DNA of 64,000 bases, taken from the NCBI GenBank assembly GCA_003577305.1, contig QEVL01000014.1, positions 62,001 through 126,000 on the forward strand, read 5' to 3'. The position numbers and the translations under genes were made by a program. Positions within the stretch are counted from its first letter, which is position 1, and every line of letters begins with the position of its first letter. Source of the stretch: Burkholderiales bacterium (GTDB lineage Bacteria > Pseudomonadota > Gammaproteobacteria > Burkholderiales > Burkholderiaceae_E). Below, piece after piece: positions 60,085 to 64,000 of this stretch. The notes beneath the pieces were generated by a model. It saw only the letters and a program-made list of their open reading frames with translations. It had not been told where the DNA came from and made no database searches.

Positions 60085-61680
60085 ATGCCGCTGTTCCTGT
60101 CCACGAGTTCCGGCGACGTGCCGCCGTTGCCCGATGGCGCCGCCGCGCGCGCCTGGCGTGCCCTGGAGCACGCGCTCGATCGCGCCTGCGGCGTCGAGGA
60201 CAACCCGCTGCGCCAGCTGGGCGGGCTCGGCTTCTACCTCTTCTGGCTGATCGCGATCACCGGCGGCTACCTCTACATCTTCTACGACACCAGCGTCGAG
60301 GGTGCGTACGCGTCGGTCGAGGCGCTCACGCGCGGGCAGTGGTGGGCCGGCGGCGTGATGCACAGCCTGCACCGCTACGCTTCCGACGCGTTCGTTGCGG
60401 TGATCGTGCTGCACCTCGTGCGCGAACTGATGCTCGGGCGCTTTCGCGGCTTTCGCTGGTACTCGTGGGTGAGCGGCGTGCCCACGCTCTGGCTCGCGCT
60501 GGCCGCCGGCGTGATCGGCTACTGGATGGTCTGGGACACGATCGCGCTCTTCGTCGCGACCGCCACCGCCGAATGGTTCGGCGCGCTGCCCGGCTTCGGT
60601 CCTGCGCTGGTGCGCAACTTCATTTTCGAAGGGGCGGTCTCCGACCGGTTCTTCTCGCTGGTGGTGTTCCTGCACATCGGCCTGCCGCTGGTGCTGCTGC
60701 TCGCGATGTGGGCGCACGTGCAGCGGCTCACCCGCCCGCAGACCGGTGCGAGCCGCGCGGTGGTGCTCTGGAGCCTGGGCGCGATGCTCGCGCTGTCGCT
60801 GACCGAACCGGCGCTCTCGGGCCCGCCGGCCAACCTGGTGCGGCTGCCGGCTTCGCTGCCGATCGACTGGTTCTACCTGGCGCCGCTGACGGCGATCTAC
60901 GCCACCTCGCCCGAACTGGTCTGGGCGGTGAGCATGGGCCTCACGCTGCTGCTGACGGTGGCGCCGTGGCTCGGGGCGCCGGCGCGGCCGGCACCGGCCG
61001 AGGTGGTTCCGCAGTACTGCAACGGCTGCCGTCGCTGCTTCGCCGATTGCCCGTTCGCGGCGATCGCGATGGCTCCGCACCCCGGCGGCGAGGGCGAGAT
61101 CGCGGTGGTCGATGCCGATCGCTGCGCGTCGTGCGGAATCTGCGCCGGCTCGTGCCCGTCGTCGGTGCCGTTCCGGCCGGGCGCGAGACTGGTGAGCGGC
61201 ATCGACCTGCCGGACCTCACGGTGGGCGTGCTGCGCGACGAGATCGACGCGGCGTTCCGGCAACCCGGGGCGGCGGGCGCAACCCTCGTGTTCGCGTGCC
61301 GGCACGGCGCGATGCCCGCGGTGCGACCGGAACTCGTGGTCTTCGGGCTGCCCTGCGCGGGGATGCTGCCGCCGTCGTTCGTCGAATACGGGCTGCGGGC
61401 GGGCGCAGCCGGCGTGGCAGTCGCCACCTGCGGGCAAGGGGATTGCGAGTACCGCTTCGGGGTACGATGGACGCTCGAGCGGCTCGCAGGTCGACGCGAG
61501 CCGCGCCTGCGTCGCGGCGTCGATCGCACGCGACTCGCGGTGATTCACGCGCGCCGCGAGGATCGCGCGGCGCTCGAGGCGCAGATCGAATCGTTCAGGT
61601 CGCGGCTGGCCGCGACCGGTGCAGGATCGACGGCCGGCGGGGTGCGCCGGCATATTTTCGGAGGCAACGGACATGGCTAA
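60085..61680 (+). CDS. cytochrome b - 2x[4Fe-4S] ferredoxin - MvhD-like fusion
   Basis: A 531-residue membrane protein. Residues 1-295 are a cytochrome b with haem pairs H96/H110 and H197/H211, clearly paralogous to that at 53585 (shared GQW.AGG and HRYASDA). Two [4Fe-4S] motifs follow: C312, C315, C318, C322 and C347, C350, C353, C357. The last part (about 400-470) is like MvhD/FlpD with C405, C424, C449 and C454 (ATCGQGDCEYRFG). MvhD passes electrons between hydrogenase and heterodisulfide reductase in archaea; here it may receive them from an unknown flavoprotein or ferredoxin and reduce the membrane haems. No ribosome site is obvious before the ATG. It overlaps the next gene by eight bases. 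Confidence 0.86.
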   Translation: MPLFLSTSSGDVPPLPDGAAARAWRALEHALDRACGVEDNPLRQLGGLGFYLFWLIAITGGYLYIFYDTSVEGAYASVEALTRGQWWAGGVMHSLHRYASDAFVAVIVLHLVRELMLGRFRGFRWYSWVSGVPTLWLALAAGVIGYWMVWDTIALFVATATAEWFGALPGFGPALVRNFIFEGAVSDRFFSLVVFLHIGLPLVLLLAMWAHVQRLTRPQTGASRAVVLWSLGAMLALSLTEPALSGPPANLVRLPASLPIDWFYLAPLTAIYATSPELVWAVSMGLTLLLTVAPWLGAPARPAPAEVVPQYCNGCRRCFADCPFAAIAMAPHPGGEGEIAVVDADRCASCGICAGSCPSSVPFRPGARLVSGIDLPDLTVGVLRDEIDAAFRQPGAAGATLVFACRHGAMPAVRPELVVFGLPCAGMLPPSFVEYGLRAGAAGVAVATCGQGDCEYRFGVRWTLERLAGRREPRLRRGVDRTRLAVIHARREDRAALEAQIESFRSRLAATGAGSTAGGVRRHIFGGNGHG

Positions 61681-62179
61681 CACGGTGCTGCGCTACGGCG
61701 GTCAGGCGATCCTCTACCTGCTGTTCGCGGCGTTCGTCGGCTACTTCTCGACCGCGCCCGCCTACCAGCACCTGGCGCCCGGGGAGGCGCTGCTGCGCCT
61801 GTCGTTCCGGCACCCGGGGCAGCTCACCACCGACTGCCGCCCGCGCAGCGCCGAGGAACTCGCCAAGCTGCCGCCGCAACTGCGCGCGCAGATGGAATGC
61901 CCGCGCGAACGCTCGCCGGTGCACGTGCGCGTCGAGCTCGACGGCAAGGTGCTGTACGACGAGACCTTCCAGCCGGCGGGCCTGCGCCGCGACGGCGCGG
62001 CGAGCGGCTATCACCGGCTGCCGATCCCGGCCGGCGATCACGTGCTGCGCGTGCAGTTCAACGACGACATCCGGGTCAAGGGCTTCAATCACGAGGGCGA
62101 GCGGCAGATGAAGGTCGTGCCCGGCCAGGTCGTGCTGATCGACTTCATCCCCGACCAGGGCGGCGTGGTGATCCGATGA
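61673..62179 (+). CDS. unrecognised membrane-anchored extracytoplasmic protein of the redox cluster
   Basis: A 168-residue protein with one N-terminal helix (about 10-28; AILYLLFAAFVGYFS) and a beta-rich exported domain. It includes two cysteines (C55, C76) that could form a disulfide, a hydrophilic helix between them (SAEELAKLPPQLRAQMECP), and PAGDHVLRVQFNDD near the C-terminus. I do not recognise the family. GGAGG lies nine bases before the ATG, and it overlaps both neighbours (8 and 4 bases), so it is surely part of the operon and probably a structural or assembly factor for the enzyme encoded next. Confidence 0.82.
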   Translation: MANTVLRYGGQAILYLLFAAFVGYFSTAPAYQHLAPGEALLRLSFRHPGQLTTDCRPRSAEELAKLPPQLRAQMECPRERSPVHVRVELDGKVLYDETFQPAGLRRDGAASGYHRLPIPAGDHVLRVQFNDDIRVKGFNHEGERQMKVVPGQVVLIDFIPDQGGVVIR

Positions 62180-63597
62180 GAAGCGCGCAGCCCGCCGGCT
62201 TTCCGCGCGGGTTCGCCCGCGCGCCGTCGAGACCGCGCGACGACCGCTTCGACATCGCCGTGCCCGCCACCGAGCAGCGCGCGATCGCGGCCGGCTGGCT
62301 GCTGCTGGGCGTCGCGGCGCTGATCGGCGCGGGCGTGTTCTCGATCCTGCTGGTGCTCGCGCGCACGCCGTTCTTCGCGAGCCTGGTGCCCGCCGGCGAC
62401 TTCTTCCGCGTCGCGCTGGTGGTGCACGTCGACCTCTCGGTGCTCGTCTGGTTCGTCTCGATGGCCGGCATGCTCTGGACGATCGACACCTCGCCGCGGC
62501 TGCTCTGGCTGGGCTGGGTCGCGCTCTTCGCTGCCGCGCTGGGCACCGCGTTCATGGCGCTGGCGCCGTTCACCGGTGCGGCCGCTCCGGTGATGTCGAA
62601 CTACGTGCCGGTGCTCGAGAACGACGCGTTCCTCTACGGCCTGGTCGTGCTCGGTGCCGGCTTCCTGCTGCTCACGCTGCGCTCGTTCGCCGCGCCGGCG
62701 CGCATGAGCCTGCAGCTCGACGGATCCGACGCGCTGCGCTTCGGACTGAAGGCTGCCGCGGTGTCGAGCGCGGTGGCGCTGATGGCGATGGTGTGGTCGA
62801 TCGTCGAGGTGCCGCGCGAGCTCGATGCGGCCACTTATTACGAGCTGCTGTTCTGGGGCCCGGGTCACGTGATCCAGTTCACCTGGACGCTGCTGATGCT
62901 GGTCGCCTGGGCCTGGCTCGCCACGCTCACCGGCTCGCCGCTGCCGCTCAGTCCGCGCGTGGTGGTGCTGATCTACGCGATCGGGCTCGTCTCGGTGTTC
63001 TTCGCGCCGCTCATCTACCTGAACTGGACCGTGCCGTCGGTCGAGTATCGCAAGATGATGACCTGGCTGATGCGCTTCGGCGGAGGGCTGGCGATCCTGC
63101 CGATGGTGCTGGCGCTGGCGGTGGCGCTGGTGCGGCGCGTCGCCTCGACGCCGGCGACGCGGCCGTTGCGCGCGTCGTTGATCACGTCGCTGCTGCTGTT
63201 CTCGGCGGGCGGCGTGATCGGCTTTCTCATTCAGGGATCCGACGTCCGGGTGCCCGCGCATTACCACGGCTCGATCGTCGGCGTGACGCTGGCGCTGATG
63301 GGCCTGGCCTACGCGTTGCTGCCGCGGCTGGGGTTTCGCGAAGCCACCGGTCGCATCGCGAACTGGCAACCGTGGCTGTACGGCGGCGGGCAGTTGCTGC
63401 ACATTCTCGGACTCATGTGGTCCGGCGGCTACGGGGTGCAGCGCAAGGTGGCGGGCGCCGAGCAGACGCTGCGCACCACCCAGGAGGTGTTCGGCATGGG
63501 CCTGATGGGCTTCGGCGGACTGCTGGCGATCGTCGGCGGCATCCTGTTCGTCTGGGTCGTGCTCGACAGCGTGATCGCCGCCCGGCGGGCCCGATGA
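62176..63597 (+). CDS. divergent haem-copper-like subunit I lacking the CuB histidine pair
   Basis: A 473-residue protein with about 12 membrane helices. It keeps the pattern of haem ligands of haem-copper enzymes: H84 (VVHVDLSVLVWF), H231 in FWGPGHVIQF, and H362/H364 in VPAHYHGSIVG. In the stretch between 232 and 361, where other members have the HH dyad binding CuB, only APLIYLNWTVPSVEYRKM-type sequence appears and no histidine is present, so a normal CuB site cannot form. It resembles NO-reductase-like or cbb3-annotated orphans of this superfamily. It might be a haem electron carrier, a second NO- or O2-reacting subunit, or a partner of the cytochrome b at 60085. ATGA overlap with the preceding gene. 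Confidence 0.8.
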   Translation: MRSAQPAGFPRGFARAPSRPRDDRFDIAVPATEQRAIAAGWLLLGVAALIGAGVFSILLVLARTPFFASLVPAGDFFRVALVVHVDLSVLVWFVSMAGMLWTIDTSPRLLWLGWVALFAAALGTAFMALAPFTGAAAPVMSNYVPVLENDAFLYGLVVLGAGFLLLTLRSFAAPARMSLQLDGSDALRFGLKAAAVSSAVALMAMVWSIVEVPRELDAATYYELLFWGPGHVIQFTWTLLMLVAWAWLATLTGSPLPLSPRVVVLIYAIGLVSVFFAPLIYLNWTVPSVEYRKMMTWLMRFGGGLAILPMVLALAVALVRRVASTPATRPLRASLITSLLLFSAGGVIGFLIQGSDVRVPAHYHGSIVGVTLALMGLAYALLPRLGFREATGRIANWQPWLYGGGQLLHILGLMWSGGYGVQRKVAGAEQTLRTTQEVFGMGLMGFGGLLAIVGGILFVWVVLDSVIAARRAR

Positions 63598-64000
63598 TCC
63601 GCATTCTCGCGGTGCTCGCCTGCCTGCTCACGGTGTGCATCACCGCGTCGAGCGCCTTCATCCGCCATGCGCGCAACGGCGTAGGCTGCGAAGGCTGGCC
63701 GGACTGCCATCACGCGGCGGGGGCCGCTGCAGCGAGCGCGGCAGGTTCTGCGGGCGCCGATGCCGCGGGCGGCGCGGTGGCCGGCACCCCGGAGGCGACG
63801 CGTGCCGCTGCGCCGACCGCGGAGGGCTTGCCGGGAGTGCGCCTCGCGCGCTCGCTGCATCGGGTGAGCGCGACGCTGGTCGGGGTGCTGGTGCTGCTCG
63901 TCGTGGTGTTCGGCTGGTCGTCGATGGGAGCCCCGGGGCGCGTGGCCGCCTCGGTGGCGCTGGTCGACACGGTGTTCCTCGCGTGGCTGGGGCGCTATAC
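63594..64000 (+). CDS. CtaA/COX15-type haem A synthase, N-terminal part (cut by window end)
   Basis: The first 135 codons are present. After one membrane helix (ILAVLACLLTVCITASSAF) comes RHARNGVGCEGWPDCHH, matching the cysteine pair and tryptophan of CtaA-type haem A synthases, then an unusual Ala/Gly-rich insert of about 40 residues, then ARSLHRVSATLVGVLVLLVVV with the haem-binding HR motif. The ATG overlaps the preceding stop (ATGA). It would convert haem O, made by the CyoE homologue upstream, to haem A. The rest lies beyond 64000. Confidence 0.8.
   Translation, partial: MIRILAVLACLLTVCITASSAFIRHARNGVGCEGWPDCHHAAGAAAASAAGSAGADAAGGAVAGTPEATRAAAPTAEGLPGVRLARSLHRVSATLVGVLVLLVVVFGWSSMGAPGRVAASVALVDTVFLAWLGRY

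Overview
The window is high-GC chromosomal DNA from a betaproteobacterium, most probably a member of Burkholderiales. The main evidence is gene order: leuB-asd-fimV-truA-trpF-trpB-trpA-accD-folC-SPOR protein-cvpA-purF-metZ and pyrG-kdsA-DUF1330-eno-ftsB are arrangements typical of that order. The bacterium is Gram-negative (KdsA, BamC, FimV). No rRNA, tRNA, CRISPR array or prophage was recognised. Nearly all length is coding, and long antisense reading frames are a by-product of the GC content.

Layout. 1-14407 (+): the end of leuB, asd, the large polar-hub protein FimV, then a tightly overlapping run truA-trpFBA-accD-folC-SPOR protein-cvpA-purF-metZ. 14488-25466: an aldehyde dehydrogenase, then an SOS region on the minus strand (lexA-imuA-imuB, and dnaE2 with its own LexA box). 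The usual imuA-imuB-dnaE2 cassette is split by an EamA transporter, a glycerophosphodiesterase and a DksA-like gene, and carries two copies of a small palindromic element (MITE) placed exactly in the stop codons of imuA and imuB. 25467-32357: an RRM RNA-binding protein, a PIN-domain toxin-antitoxin pair with a clear operator, a DUF3365 haem protein that seems to have lost its export signal, ETF-ubiquinone oxidoreductase, a short-chain dehydrogenase, a gene remnant, a thioesterase, a 66-bp perfect inverted repeat and a two-subunit CoA-transferase. 32421-46519: a cation-diffusion transporter fused to a degenerate sensor-kinase-like module, then pyrG-kdsA-eno-ftsB, hslO, a gamma-carbonic anhydrase, an acyl-CoA synthetase, a hydrolase, PHP, YciO and site-2 protease genes, and trpS. 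46605-53359: a PAS-GAF-GGDEF-EAL protein with altered EAL catalytic motifs, a methyltransferase, dapA-bamC, a metallo-beta-lactamase fold protein and a small lipoprotein.

53585-64000 is the most unusual part: a membrane redox cluster read outward from a region with an FNR/DNR-type box. On the minus strand is one polypeptide combining a di-haem cytochrome b, a [2Fe-2S] ferredoxin and a flavin/NAD(P)H reductase. On the plus strand are a 60-residue membrane peptide, a CuA subunit II, a ba3-like haem-copper subunit I with glutamine where oxygen reductases have the cross-linked tyrosine, haem O synthase, SCO, a second cytochrome b fused to two [4Fe-4S] clusters and an MvhD-like domain, an unrecognised membrane-anchored protein, a second haem-copper-like subunit without the CuB histidine pair, and the start of a CtaA-type haem A synthase. 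Taken together this could be an anaerobic or NO-responsive respiratory branch, possibly an NO reductase, with two alternative electron-entry proteins built on the same cytochrome b module. That function is inferred from motifs and context only.
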